Of a stretch of 36,669 nucleotides of DNA, positions 25,250 through 32,914 are shown one piece after another. Source of the stretch: a bacterium. GTDB taxonomy: Bacteria > CLD3 > SB21. The stretch is taken from the NCBI GenBank assembly GCA_016787925.1, contig JAEUSK010000233.1, positions 1 to 36,669 on the forward strand, given 5' to 3'. The position numbers and the translations under genes were made by a program. The first letter of the stretch is position 1. The number at the start of each line of letters is the position of its first letter. The notes beneath the pieces are model-generated. The model saw only the letters and a program-made list of their open reading frames with translations. It searched no databases and had not been told where the DNA came from.

Positions 25250-25987
25250 TTATAACCTGCCGAAAAAATGTTTGATCTTGAGCTTCCAAACCAGCAATAA
25301 TCCTTCTTTGACAATATTCGCCGACATCTTGGAAGAACCGATCGTTCGATCATAAAAAATAATAGATGTCTCACACAGTTTAAACCCAAGTTTCCATACG
25401 CGGTAATTCATCTCAATCTGGAAAGAATAACCGCTTGCGCTTACGCGGCTGAGATCAATTGCGCGTAAGACCTCCGCGCGGAAACATTTGAATCCCGATG
25501 TCGCATCGCGAACGGGAATACCGGTTACGATACGCGCATACATATTACCGAAATAACTTATCAAAAGGCGGCTCAATGGCCAATTAATGACGTTCACGCC
25601 TTTGACGTACCGCGATCCGATCACCAGATCATGATCCTGAATTTTCTCGAAAAAATCCTTCAGGTATACCGGATCGTGCGACAGATCGGCATCCATTTCG
25701 AAAACGTAATCGTAATTACGCTCCAATGCGAACCCGAAACCTGCGACATACGCTTTTCCCAGTCCTTGTTTTTCGGCGCGTTCGAGTAAATGAATACGCG
25801 GATCGCCCGCCTGCATGTGTTTTACAACTTCTGCGGTGCCATCAGGAGAATTATCGTCCACAACAAGAATATGAAGCGTGGAAATGTATAACGCCAGGTC
25901 GTACGAATAAATTTTGCCAATGATCAGGGGAATGGTATCTCTCTCATTGTAGGTCGGAATTACAATGAGCGCGCGCTTATCCTTCAT
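25250..25987 (-). CDS. Family-2 glycosyltransferase, polyprenol-phosphate mannose synthase-like
   Basis: This 245-residue enzyme would transfer a sugar, classically mannose from GDP-mannose, to a polyprenyl phosphate at the cytoplasmic face of the membrane. GT-A landmarks are IVIPTYNERDTIP, the nucleotide-binding LVVDDNSPDGT, KQGLGKAYVAGF, the metal-binding EMDADLSHDP, SRYVKGVNVINWPLSR and RDATSGFKCFR. It lacks the C-terminal transmembrane helices of some relatives and resembles the short, soluble DPM1 type. It sits 15 bases before accA and 15 after the PurE-like gene. The sugar and acceptor are not established. Confidence 0.9.
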   Translation of the reverse strand: MKDKRALIVIPTYNERDTIPLIIGKIYSYDLALYISTLHILVVDDNSPDGTAEVVKHMQAGDPRIHLLERAEKQGLGKAYVAGFGFALERNYDYVFEMDADLSHDPVYLKDFFEKIQDHDLVIGSRYVKGVNVINWPLSRLLISYFGNMYARIVTGIPVRDATSGFKCFRAEVLRAIDLSRVSASGYSFQIEMNYRVWKLGFKLCETSIIFYDRTIGSSKMSANIVKEGLLLVWKLKIKHFFGRL

Positions 25988-26002
25988 TCAAACTCCAATA
26001 AA

Positions 26003-26467
26003 TTAAAAACGGCACCCGTTTTGTTTAAAGAATAATAAACGGTCTCTGAGGTGATGATCCGAGAATGACAGAATCTGCGCAGCAAGGATCGCGGCATTTC
26101 TTGCGCCATTCGGGCCGATGCCCATAGCCGCCACCGGAGTTCCCTCCGGTATATAGATCATAGAATATAACGCATCCAGACCTTTCGCGGATGTTGTCTC
26201 GAGAGGCACACCGATGACCGGCAGGTAAGTGCGGGCGGCTATTGCAGAAGCAAGGCCTGATGCGGAACCCGCCACGGCAATGAATATTTTAATGCCCCGG
26301 TCCGTGCCTTTTTTGACAAAATCCGCCAGATCGTCCGGATTAGCCAGGTGTTCTATGACAGCGGTTTCATAACGCAGGCCGAAACGGTCCAGGTATTCTT
26401 TACACCCCTTTACAGCTTCTGTATCCTGCGAATTCTCAAGAACGATAGCGATCTCAGTTAAATTCAT
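26003..26467 (-). CDS. Divergent PurE-like protein (AIR carboxylase fold) lacking expected active-site residues
   Basis: The 154-residue protein aligns over its whole length with PurE: the C-terminal half (LPVIGVPLETTSAKGLDAL, then YSMIYIPEGTPVAAMGIG and GARNAAILAAQIL) is very clear. The substrate and catalytic segments differ. The N-terminal G-S-x-S-D is ENSQD (11-15), the S-A-H-R-T-P-D segment is IEHLANPD with His40 one place off, and the G-G-A-A-H-L-P-G loop is GSASGLASA, so the usual second His is Gly. Class II PurE residues (SAHKT, AGRSNALSG) do not fit either. I infer a related but different activity or binding role. GAGGATAA precedes the ATG. No purK is nearby. Confidence 0.85.
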   Translation of the reverse strand: MNLTEIAIVLENSQDTEAVKGCKEYLDRFGLRYETAVIEHLANPDDLADFVKKGTDRGIKIFIAVAGSASGLASAIAARTYLPVIGVPLETTSAKGLDALYSMIYIPEGTPVAAMGIGPNGARNAAILAAQILSFSDHHLRDRLLFFKQNGCRF

Positions 26468-26473
26468 TTATCC

Positions 26474-26965
26474 TCAATCGTGTATTTTGGTTACCATGTC
26501 TGACAGAATCGCTGCCTGCGCCCGCTTTTCTTCAACTAATTTTTGCATAAAATAACGTGTTTTCTCATCTTCCGCAATCGCGGCCTGAAAAATATACTGA
26601 TTGTACATGTCGTGAATCTCCCGCAGACTGAGCGTAAGGCGTACACCGAATTGATCGTGAAAAACAAATTCCGGTTTGACCGGTTCTGCGCCCGATTGTT
26701 CGGCTATGCGCTGTTTAAGCGAGGCAATCAATGCCGCCTGCCGAGTGAGAAACGAATTTAATTTCTCTTTAAGATACGGATATTGAACTTCGTTGATCAC
26801 CAAACGCACATGGTCGTATACTTTCGATTCATGATTATAAAAATCAAGAAGCCGTACATTTGATTCTCTGAAATTCGTTTCAGCAGGAAATGTTCTATCC
26901 CACCAATTCATTAATTTTTGCAGGGTCTTGCCTGCGCCGGTTGTATCTTGTTCTACCTGTGCCAT
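26474..26965 (-). CDS. Helix-rich protein of unknown function, possibly ferritin-like
   Basis: I do not recognise this 163-residue protein. It is predominantly helical, with blocks at about 36-62 (NVRLLDFYNHESKVYDHVRL), 64-94 (YPYLKEKLNSFLTRQAALIASL) and 115-160 (LREIHDMYNQYIFQAAIAED, then EKRAQAAILSDMV). The pattern suggests a four-helix bundle of the ferritin or rubrerythrin sort, but the E-x-x-H iron ligands are not convincing (E-x-x-R at the fourth helix). There is no signal peptide or Cys. It opens the operon and lies only six bases before the PurE-like gene, which suggests linked roles. Confidence 0.65.
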   Translation of the reverse strand: MAQVEQDTTGAGKTLQKLMNWWDRTFPAETNFRESNVRLLDFYNHESKVYDHVRLVINEVQYPYLKEKLNSFLTRQAALIASLKQRIAEQSGAEPVKPEFVFHDQFGVRLTLSLREIHDMYNQYIFQAAIAEDEKTRYFMQKLVEEKRAQAAILSDMVTKIHD

Positions 26966-27001
26966 ATCGTACGTATCCTTCGATTAGTTTTAACGTGCGG
27001 C

Positions 27002-27030
27002 AATTTAAATGAATTTTGAAAACCTTGCAA
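27002..27030 (-). promoter_or_regulatory. Sigma-70-type promoter for the four-gene operon ending in accA
   Basis: On the minus strand TTGCAA (27030-27025), 17 bases, then TAAATT (27007-27002). The predicted start near 26995 is about 30 bases before the ATG at 26965, and AAGGA lies in the leader. Confidence 0.5.
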
Positions 27031-27119
27031 GTAGTATCTCATGCGCTATCAGCCTTCTGATTTTCGAAAAAGGGCGGCGGGATAAAGATTCCGGCCCGCC
27101 TTGTTCCCGATAAAATTAT

Positions 27120-27148
27120 TTGACCCGTTTTGATTATCTCACTATAAT
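27120..27148 (+). promoter_or_regulatory. Near-consensus promoter placing transcription start at the anmK start codon
   Basis: TTGACC (27120-27125), exactly 17 bases, then perfect TATAAT (27143-27148). The anmK ATG begins at 27154, only five bases after the -10 box, so transcription would begin at or within a few bases of the ATG. No ribosome site is present, which fits a leaderless messenger. Confidence 0.65.
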
Positions 27149-27153
27149 GAACT

Positions 27154-28329
27154 ATGAACTCGTTCACTGAGATAAAACAAAAAAACGAAAAGCTGATCAT
27201 TGGCCTCAATTCCGGGACTTCCATGGATTCGATGGACATTGCGCTGGTGCGAATTCAGGGAACTGGTTTGTCCACACACCTGCACCTTCAGATGTACAAT
27301 CATTTTTTGTTTCCCGAAGGCCTGAAAGAACACGTCCTGACCACCATGGATAAGGGCAGCCTCAAAGACCTTTCTCAACTAAACATATTATTAGGTCGGG
27401 TTTTTGCCAAGACGGTAAATGAGTTCCTCGATCTGCTTGGCATCAACGCAACCGACGTCGACCTTATCGGCTCCCACGGACAAACTGTCTTTCATCACCC
27501 CAATACGGAGCGGTTATTCAGGTACAATATTCATTCCACTTTACAGATCGGCGACCCTTCGGTCATTGCGCAGGAAACAGGTATTATGACGGTCGGCGAT
27601 TTTCGCTCGGCCGATGTTGCCGTCGGAGGCAGCGGCGCCCCGCTTGCGCCCTATCTGGACTATATCGTTTTCCGAAGCGACACCAAGAACCGCGGCGTGC
27701 TGAATATCGGCGGTATTGCAAATTTTTCCGTTTTGGATAAGAATGGAAAGCTGGAAGATATCACCGCATTCGACACCGGGCCCGGTAATATGATGATCGA
27801 TTATATCGCCCAGAAATTCTTCGCACTGCCCTGCGACAAGGACGGGAGCATTGCGCGGGCATCAGCAGTGCGTGAAGAGCTGCTGGAGGAACTCATGCAT
27901 CATGCGTATCTATACCAGTCACTGCCTAAAACAACAGGCCGGGAAATATTCGGCCATCATTATTGCCAGCATCTTATGGCTCATTATCCCAGGGTTTCCC
28001 CGGAAGAATTCATGGCAACCTTTACCGAGTTTACTGCGCAATCCATTTTCGATCAATATACGCGTTTCGTTCAGCCGAAGGCGGTGTGGGACGAACTCAT
28101 CGTCAGCGGCGGCGGAGCCAGAAATGTGTTTCTCATGGAAAGGTTGAAATTTTATTTTAAGGCTGTTGACGTCAAATTATCTTCGGACTACAATATTCCG
28201 ACGGATGCAAAGGAAGCGATCCTCTTTGCGCTTTTAGCCAATGAGGCGATTTGTGGAAATGCGGCCAACGTCCCGCATGTAACCGGCGCAAGGAAAAAAG
28301 CTATACTTGGAAAGATCTGTTTACCCTGA
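27154..28329 (+). CDS. anmK: Anhydro-N-acetylmuramic acid kinase
   Basis: AnmK phosphorylates and opens 1,6-anhydro-N-acetylmuramic acid to N-acetylmuramic acid 6-phosphate, recycling peptidoglycan sugars in the cytoplasm. The 391-residue protein has the ASKHA-kinase motifs LIIGLNSGTSMDSMDIAL, LIGSHGQTVFHHP, the DFRSADVAVGGSGAPLAP segment, NIGGIANF, FDTGPGNMMIDYI and IVSGGGARNVFL. Homology begins at about residue 13, and no other usable start codon lies between the ATG at 27154 and it. The initiation region has no ribosome site and an almost ideal promoter touching the ATG. A DUF6958-like gene follows 30 bases downstream. Confidence 0.95.
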   Translation: MNSFTEIKQKNEKLIIGLNSGTSMDSMDIALVRIQGTGLSTHLHLQMYNHFLFPEGLKEHVLTTMDKGSLKDLSQLNILLGRVFAKTVNEFLDLLGINATDVDLIGSHGQTVFHHPNTERLFRYNIHSTLQIGDPSVIAQETGIMTVGDFRSADVAVGGSGAPLAPYLDYIVFRSDTKNRGVLNIGGIANFSVLDKNGKLEDITAFDTGPGNMMIDYIAQKFFALPCDKDGSIARASAVREELLEELMHHAYLYQSLPKTTGREIFGHHYCQHLMAHYPRVSPEEFMATFTEFTAQSIFDQYTRFVQPKAVWDELIVSGGGARNVFLMERLKFYFKAVDVKLSSDYNIPTDAKEAILFALLANEAICGNAANVPHVTGARKKAILGKICLP

Positions 28330-28359
28330 ACATCCTAAATTTTAAAAGAGAGGTTTAGT

Positions 28360-28662
28360 ATGAAATCTGCAGGCGATGAGAAGATCCTTACGATTCATCC
28401 TCAGGGAAAAACCGGCGTGCGAATCAGCCGCAACAAGTATGACGTATTAAGACAAGCGATCATCAAGATTGTTAAAAAGGAAAGGGATATCTCATTTCAG
28501 GAACTAGGCGATGCGGTCGAAGCGACGCTCAAGAACAACTTTGACGGTTCCGTCATGTGGTATTTTGCTCATGTCAAACTGGATCTCGAGGCCAGAAAGA
28601 TCATCCGTCGGGTTCAATGCCCCGGCCCCCAGCGGATCTGTCTTGGGAAAAAAACCAAATAG
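28360..28662 (+). CDS. DUF6958-like small protein, probable winged-helix fold
   Basis: This 100-residue protein resembles the DUF6958 family: an opening ILTIHPQGKTGVRISRNKY, a helix-turn-helix-like centre (DVLRQAIIKIVKKERDISFQ, then ELGDAVEATL), and FDGSVMWYFAHVKLDLEARK near the end. The arrangement is like a winged helix, but DNA binding is not shown. AGAGAGG lies eight bases before the ATG. It follows anmK by 30 bases and is probably co-transcribed. The family name is from recollection of its pattern. Confidence 0.75.
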   Translation: MKSAGDEKILTIHPQGKTGVRISRNKYDVLRQAIIKIVKKERDISFQELGDAVEATLKNNFDGSVMWYFAHVKLDLEARKIIRRVQCPGPQRICLGKKTK

Positions 28663-28852
28663 CACGCGGTTTTTCTTATCCGGCGTCGACGAAAGACTGG
28701 CAGATCTCTATGATAGGCGCCAGGATGACTTATGTGGTATTATTGATTCAAACTATGTCTTTATTTTTGTGTTGCATTCTTGTAGCTTCACGTGATCCAA
28801 TCATCTTTATATAGTATGTTCCGTTAAAACTCCGCGCCTGAAGGCGGCCAAT

Positions 28853-30745
28853 ATGCACAAGAGAAAGATCTTCATCATTGATTTTGACAGCACTTTTGTT
28901 CGTGTGGAATCGCTTGACGAACTCGCGGAAATTGTGCTCCGTGACGATTCCCATAAAGAACAAATCTTGTCGGCGATTCGGACCATTACTAATAAGGGCA
29001 TGGACGGCACGATCACTTTCTCGGAGTCCCTGCAGCAGCGTCTGGCCTTATTCACACCGCACAAGAAAGACCTGCAGGAACTAGTTGACCGTCTTCGTCA
29101 TTCTGTGACGCCGTCCATTCTGCGGAACAGAGATTTTTTTACGCAGTTCGCGGATGATATTTATATTCTGTCGGGCGGTTTTGCCGATTACATTATCCCC
29201 GTGGTCGCAGATTTCGGGATTCCGCAGACGCATGTTCTCGCCAACGAGTTCACATACGCGCCGTCCGGAGAAATCACCGGAGTTGATTCCAAGAACATCA
29301 TGTCGCGCAGCGGAGGAAAGGCGGCAGCCGTGGAGAAATTGAAATTAAAGAAGGACATATATGTGATCGGCGACGGAATGACCGATTATGAGATCAAGGA
29401 AAAAGGATTATGCAAAACGTTCATTGCGTTTACCGAAAATGTGCAGCGAAAGAAAGTGATAGAACTGGCCGATAAAGTTTGTCCAAATTTCGACGACGTC
29501 TTATATCATCTGGATCTGCCAAGACGATTCTCATATCCGAAGAACAGGATAAAAGTTCTCCTGCTTGAAAATGTTCATCCGGCGGCCGCAGAAATATTTT
29601 CCGGAGAGGGTTATACCGTTGAAACGCTGTCCCATGCCCTAAGTCCGGAGGAACTGCAGAATAGGTTCAGTGAAATCAGCATACTTGGCATCCGCTCCAA
29701 AACTGAAATTACGCCGGAGGTCCTGAAGTCTGCGCCGAAACTCATAGCCGTCGGCGTTTTTGCGATCGGCGTCAACCAGGTTCACCTCCAAAGCGCCTCA
29801 GAACTCGGAATCCCCGTTTTCAATGCGCCGCACAGCAGTACCCGCAGCGTAGCCGAACTCGTGCTGGGATATATTTTTGGCTTATCCCGTCAACTGCCTC
29901 AAAAAAATGCGGAATTGCACAAAGGTGTCTGGTCAAAACTTGCCGGCGGGGCGAATGAGATCCGCGGAAAAAATCTCGGGATCATCGGTTACGGAAATAT
30001 TGGTTCCACTCTGTCTGTGCTCGCTGAAGCACTGGGAATGACCGTGTGTTTTTATGACGTTCAGGAAAAACTCGCCCTCGGCAATGCCGTCGCCTGTTCT
30101 TCCCTGCAGGAATTACTCCGGCGCGCCGACGTAATAACTGTGCATGTTGACGGCCGCAAGGAGAATAAGAATCTTATCGGACCACGCGAGTTTGATAACA
30201 TGAAAGAAGGCGCATTCTTTATCAATGCGAGCCGAGGGATGGTCGTGGATGTAGATGCATTGTGCGCTTGTCTGAAGTCAGGTAAGATACGTGGCGCTGC
30301 GGTGGATGTATTTCCCAAGGAACCGAAAAGCAACCGGGACGGATTTGTTTCTCCGTTGCAGGCTTTTGACAACGTGATCATGACACCGCACATCGGGGCA
30401 AGTACCGAAGAGGCGCAGAAGAATATCGGCGATTACGTTGCGGCCAAATGTATCTCCTTTGTAAATACCGGGAATACGATGTTAAGCGTTAATTTTCCGC
30501 AGCTGCAGCTGCCGGAGTTGCGCGGCGGACACAGGATCATCCATATTCACAAAAATATGCCCGGCGTCCTATCCAAGATCAACACGGTTATCGCGCGCCA
30601 TAAGATAAATATTGAAGGCCAGTATCTTAAGACAAATGAATATATCGGGTACGTCATAACGGATGTCGCCGCCGAATATCCCAAGGAAGTGATCAAGGAG
30701 CTGAGAGACATTCCCGAAACGATCAGGCTGCGCATGCTGTACTAA
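28853..30745 (+). CDS. serA: Fused phosphoserine phosphatase (SerB-like) and D-3-phosphoglycerate dehydrogenase (SerA)
   Basis: One 630-residue protein carries the first and third enzymes of phosphorylated serine synthesis. Residues 1-220 are a HAD phosphatase: nucleophile Asp10 and Asp12 in IDFDSTFV, Ser107 in LSGGF, Lys156, and Asp174/Asp178 in GDGMTDYE. Residues 230-630 follow the E. coli-type SerA closely: TRSVAELVLGY, Rossmann GIIGYGNIGS (376-385), and catalytic Arg461, Glu490 and His513, with the same 29- and 23-residue spacing as R240, E269 and H292. A C-terminal ACT domain (563-630) keeps HIHKN and the Asn of INIEGQYL, consistent with feedback by serine. The middle enzyme SerC is not in the window. 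It probably forms a tetramer in the cytoplasm. Confidence 0.94.
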   Translation: MHKRKIFIIDFDSTFVRVESLDELAEIVLRDDSHKEQILSAIRTITNKGMDGTITFSESLQQRLALFTPHKKDLQELVDRLRHSVTPSILRNRDFFTQFADDIYILSGGFADYIIPVVADFGIPQTHVLANEFTYAPSGEITGVDSKNIMSRSGGKAAAVEKLKLKKDIYVIGDGMTDYEIKEKGLCKTFIAFTENVQRKKVIELADKVCPNFDDVLYHLDLPRRFSYPKNRIKVLLLENVHPAAAEIFSGEGYTVETLSHALSPEELQNRFSEISILGIRSKTEITPEVLKSAPKLIAVGVFAIGVNQVHLQSASELGIPVFNAPHSSTRSVAELVLGYIFGLSRQLPQKNAELHKGVWSKLAGGANEIRGKNLGIIGYGNIGSTLSVLAEALGMTVCFYDVQEKLALGNAVACSSLQELLRRADVITVHVDGRKENKNLIGPREFDNMKEGAFFINASRGMVVDVDALCACLKSGKIRGAAVDVFPKEPKSNRDGFVSPLQAFDNVIMTPHIGASTEEAQKNIGDYVAAKCISFVNTGNTMLSVNFPQLQLPELRGGHRIIHIHKNMPGVLSKINTVIARHKINIEGQYLKTNEYIGYVITDVAAEYPKEVIKELRDIPETIRLRMLY

Positions 30746-30805
30746 AGGACAATCCGTCACTGCGCGAGACGTTTAAAAGTCAAAGTGATTGAGAAACAAA
30801 GTTCG

Positions 30806-30848
30806 CCGCAGCCGGATGCAGGCTGATTTCATCCGGGCGAAGTTGCGG
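30806..30848. repeat. Isolated two-part stem-loop in the gap before the DUF1801 gene
   Basis: CCGCA (30806-30810) pairs with TGCGG (30844-30848), and CCGGATG (30812-30818) with CATCCGG (30830-30836), around a loop of 11 bases. It sits in a 250-base gap between the serA fusion and the DUF1801 gene. There is no T-run, so it is not a standard terminator. The rest of the gap shows no gene; a weak promoter before 30996 is possible. Confidence 0.45.
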
Positions 30849-30995
30849 ACGCAAATTCCGGACATTTGCAGCAAGCATAAGGATGCAGTAATAAGCATCT
30901 CAAATCTCCATGCCTATAGTTTTGAATAATTTCATCACAAGACCATAGAACAAGAGCGTTGAACTTTCAAAACCATCATACTCAATCACAAAACT

Positions 30996-31424
30996 ATGGC
31001 AGAATTAAAAACAAAAAAGAACTCGAAAAACGTTACTCAATTTTTGAATACCATTGAGAACGAGCAAAAAAGAAAAGATTGTTTAGATCTGATGAAACTC
31101 ATGGCCGAAGCCACGGGATCAAAACCGGTCATGTGGGGTGATGCCATTGTCGGGTTCGGTGATTATCATTACCGATCCGAAAGCGGCCGTGAGGGCGATT
31201 GGTTTGTCGCCGGTTTTTCACCCCGGAAACAGAATATATCGCTGTACCTTCTCGGCGGGATCAAAAAGCATCCTGACCTGTTGGGTCAATTGGGCAAACA
31301 CAAGACCGGCGGATCGTGCTTGTATATTAACCATCTGAGCGATATTAATCTGAAAATCCTGAAGAATCTAATTAAAAAAACCTCTGCCTCTCTGTTGAAA
31401 AAACAAAAAGGGACCATGAGATGA
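30996..31424 (+). CDS. DUF1801-domain (YdhG-like) protein
   Basis: This 142-residue cytoplasmic protein fits DUF1801: a helical N-terminus (VTQFLNTIENEQKRKDCLDL), the PVMWGDAIVGFGDYHY segment, WFVAGFSPRKQNISLYLLGG and GKHKTGGSCLYINHLSDINL. The biochemical role of the family is not established; some members are related to the iron-chaperone-like YdhG fold. No ribosome site is clear. Its last codons overlap the next gene by four bases (ATGA). Confidence 0.85.
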   Translation: MAELKTKKNSKNVTQFLNTIENEQKRKDCLDLMKLMAEATGSKPVMWGDAIVGFGDYHYRSESGREGDWFVAGFSPRKQNISLYLLGGIKKHPDLLGQLGKHKTGGSCLYINHLSDINLKILKNLIKKTSASLLKKQKGTMR

Positions 31425-32269
31425 GGCCATTTTACGTTTTGCTGATCTTTGTTTTATGCGTATCGGCTTGCCGGTTCACTGACCCGAAGATCCAGACGAC
31501 GCTGAATTATCGCCTGGCAGGCGAAGGTACGCGCACGCTGGTCTTCGTTCACGGCTGGTGCATCAACGGGTCGTATTGGAATAGTCAGGCAGATGCGTTT
31601 AAGAACCAATACAGAGTCCTGACTCTTGACCTGGCGGGCCATGGAAGATCCGTAGTCGAAAGAAAAGACCGGAGCATTGCCGGTTACGCCAACGACGTAG
31701 TTAATCTCATCCGCCAATTAAAACTGGACAGCGTGATTCTCATAGGGCATTCAATGTCAGGAAATATCAATCTTCTGGTGTTCGATAAGATCCCCGAAAA
31801 AGTGATCGGGTTCATCGGTATAGATAATTTACATGAACTCGGCAAGGAACAAAGCGATACTGCCAAAGCGGAATCGGAAGCCATTATCAGGGCGCTTGAA
31901 ACAAACTTTACGAAGACTGCCCCTCTGTTTGCCAACTTCTTGTTCAGCCCGACGACGGACAGCACGGTTCGCTTCAGGGTCATGAACGACATCATGACTT
32001 CAGACACCGTAAGGGCTGCAGCCACATTGAAAAGTCTTTATGAAGAATCATTACAAGAAAGCGTGTACTCGAAAAAACTACGGGTTCCTCTTGTGCTGAT
32101 CAATTCGGACCGGTATCCCGTTGACGATAACCTTCTTGCAAAAAATGCAGGCAGCGGGTATAAAGTTTTCTTCGTGAAAGGTACCGGGCATTATCCAATG
32201 GTCGAAGCGCCGGAGGAATTTAATGAGCGGTTACACGAAGCATTGAGTTTTATTCAAAACCCTGATTGA
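31421..32269 (+). CDS. Alpha/beta hydrolase lipoprotein
   Basis: This 282-residue serine hydrolase has a lipoprotein signal (MRPFYVLLIFVLCVSAC, lipid-anchored Cys about residue 17). Fold landmarks are LVFVHGWCINGSYW (oxyanion H-G), the nucleophile elbow GHSMSG, INSDRYPVD (probable acid) and GTGHYPMVE (catalytic His). It would act at the envelope on a small ester or similar; the substrate is unknown. Its start overlaps the DUF1801 stop, so translation is coupled although DUF1801 proteins are cytoplasmic. Confidence 0.88.
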   Translation: MRPFYVLLIFVLCVSACRFTDPKIQTTLNYRLAGEGTRTLVFVHGWCINGSYWNSQADAFKNQYRVLTLDLAGHGRSVVERKDRSIAGYANDVVNLIRQLKLDSVILIGHSMSGNINLLVFDKIPEKVIGFIGIDNLHELGKEQSDTAKAESEAIIRALETNFTKTAPLFANFLFSPTTDSTVRFRVMNDIMTSDTVRAAATLKSLYEESLQESVYSKKLRVPLVLINSDRYPVDDNLLAKNAGSGYKVFFVKGTGHYPMVEAPEEFNERLHEALSFIQNPD

Positions 32270-32317
32270 TTCAGCCTTAACACGGGTCTGTATAGTCAAG
32301 AATTTCTTGTGACAACT

Positions 32318-32905
32318 TCACATTTTATTGCCGGACGTTCTTCGAAGTTGTTTTATCCTTAAGCCCGCAGCAGAGTCTGCGATCAATTGCAAAAGTCTTT
32401 TCATCTGCGTGGCCTCCTGTTTCGCGCTCATCACCCACCACATCGCGGTTTTTTTGTACGACGGCGGCTGCGCGGAGAAATATTTCCACGCTTTTGTGTA
32501 TTTTCTGAATAGCGCTTCATATTTCTTGTTGAGCTTGACTGCTTTCCGTTCAAATGAATATACTTCTGAATTTTTTTCATTTCGCCTGTCGAAAGCCGCA
32601 ATCCCGGCAGGCTTCATAAGCCCCAATTTTGTAAGTTCTGCGACGCGTTTAATATTTACCGCGCTCCAGTTGCTCTTAGGCCTTCGGGGGGTGAACCGGA
32701 TCATATAACTTTTCTCATCAACGGATTTGCGAATTCCGTCAATCCAGCCATAACAAAGCGCTTCATCAACCGATTCCGGCCAGGTGATACTAGGTATTCC
32801 GGAGTTTCTTTTGTAATAACCAACCCATAATTCCTGCGCCGTATTGTGATTTTTTTCTAGCCATTTTCTGAATTCGGGTTCACTGGAAAAAAATATCGGT
32901 TTCAT
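32318..32905 (-). CDS. YdeI/OmdA-like family protein
   Basis: This 195-residue protein matches the YdeI/OmpD-associated family: the opening FSSEPEFRKWLEKNHNTAQELW, the diagnostic SVDEALCYGWIDGIRKSVDE and RFTPRRPKSNWSAVNIKRV segments, and a C-terminal MKRLLQLIADSAAGLRI helix. Relatives have been linked to polymyxin and antimicrobial-peptide tolerance and to a DUF1905-like fold, but the reaction is unknown. It follows the GNAT gene by nine bases and converges on the hydrolase gene. Confidence 0.87.
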   Translation of the reverse strand: MKPIFFSSEPEFRKWLEKNHNTAQELWVGYYKRNSGIPSITWPESVDEALCYGWIDGIRKSVDEKSYMIRFTPRRPKSNWSAVNIKRVAELTKLGLMKPAGIAAFDRRNEKNSEVYSFERKAVKLNKKYEALFRKYTKAWKYFSAQPPSYKKTAMWWVMSAKQEATQMKRLLQLIADSAAGLRIKQLRRTSGNKM

Positions 32906-32914
32906 GTTTGAAGT

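Noticed and set aside
26003-26467. Plain annotation as purE
   Set aside because: The active-site segments differ from both known PurE classes, so the symbol was withheld.
27076-27100. GGCGGG/CCCGCC hairpin followed by TTGTT upstream of anmK
   Set aside because: It looks like a terminator, but no gene on the plus strand ends before it and the T-run is poor; left out as unsupported.
32297-32309. Short palindrome CAAGAATTTCTTG between convergent genes
   Set aside because: Six-base arms in an A/T-rich gap are expected by chance and there is no T-run or recognised operator.
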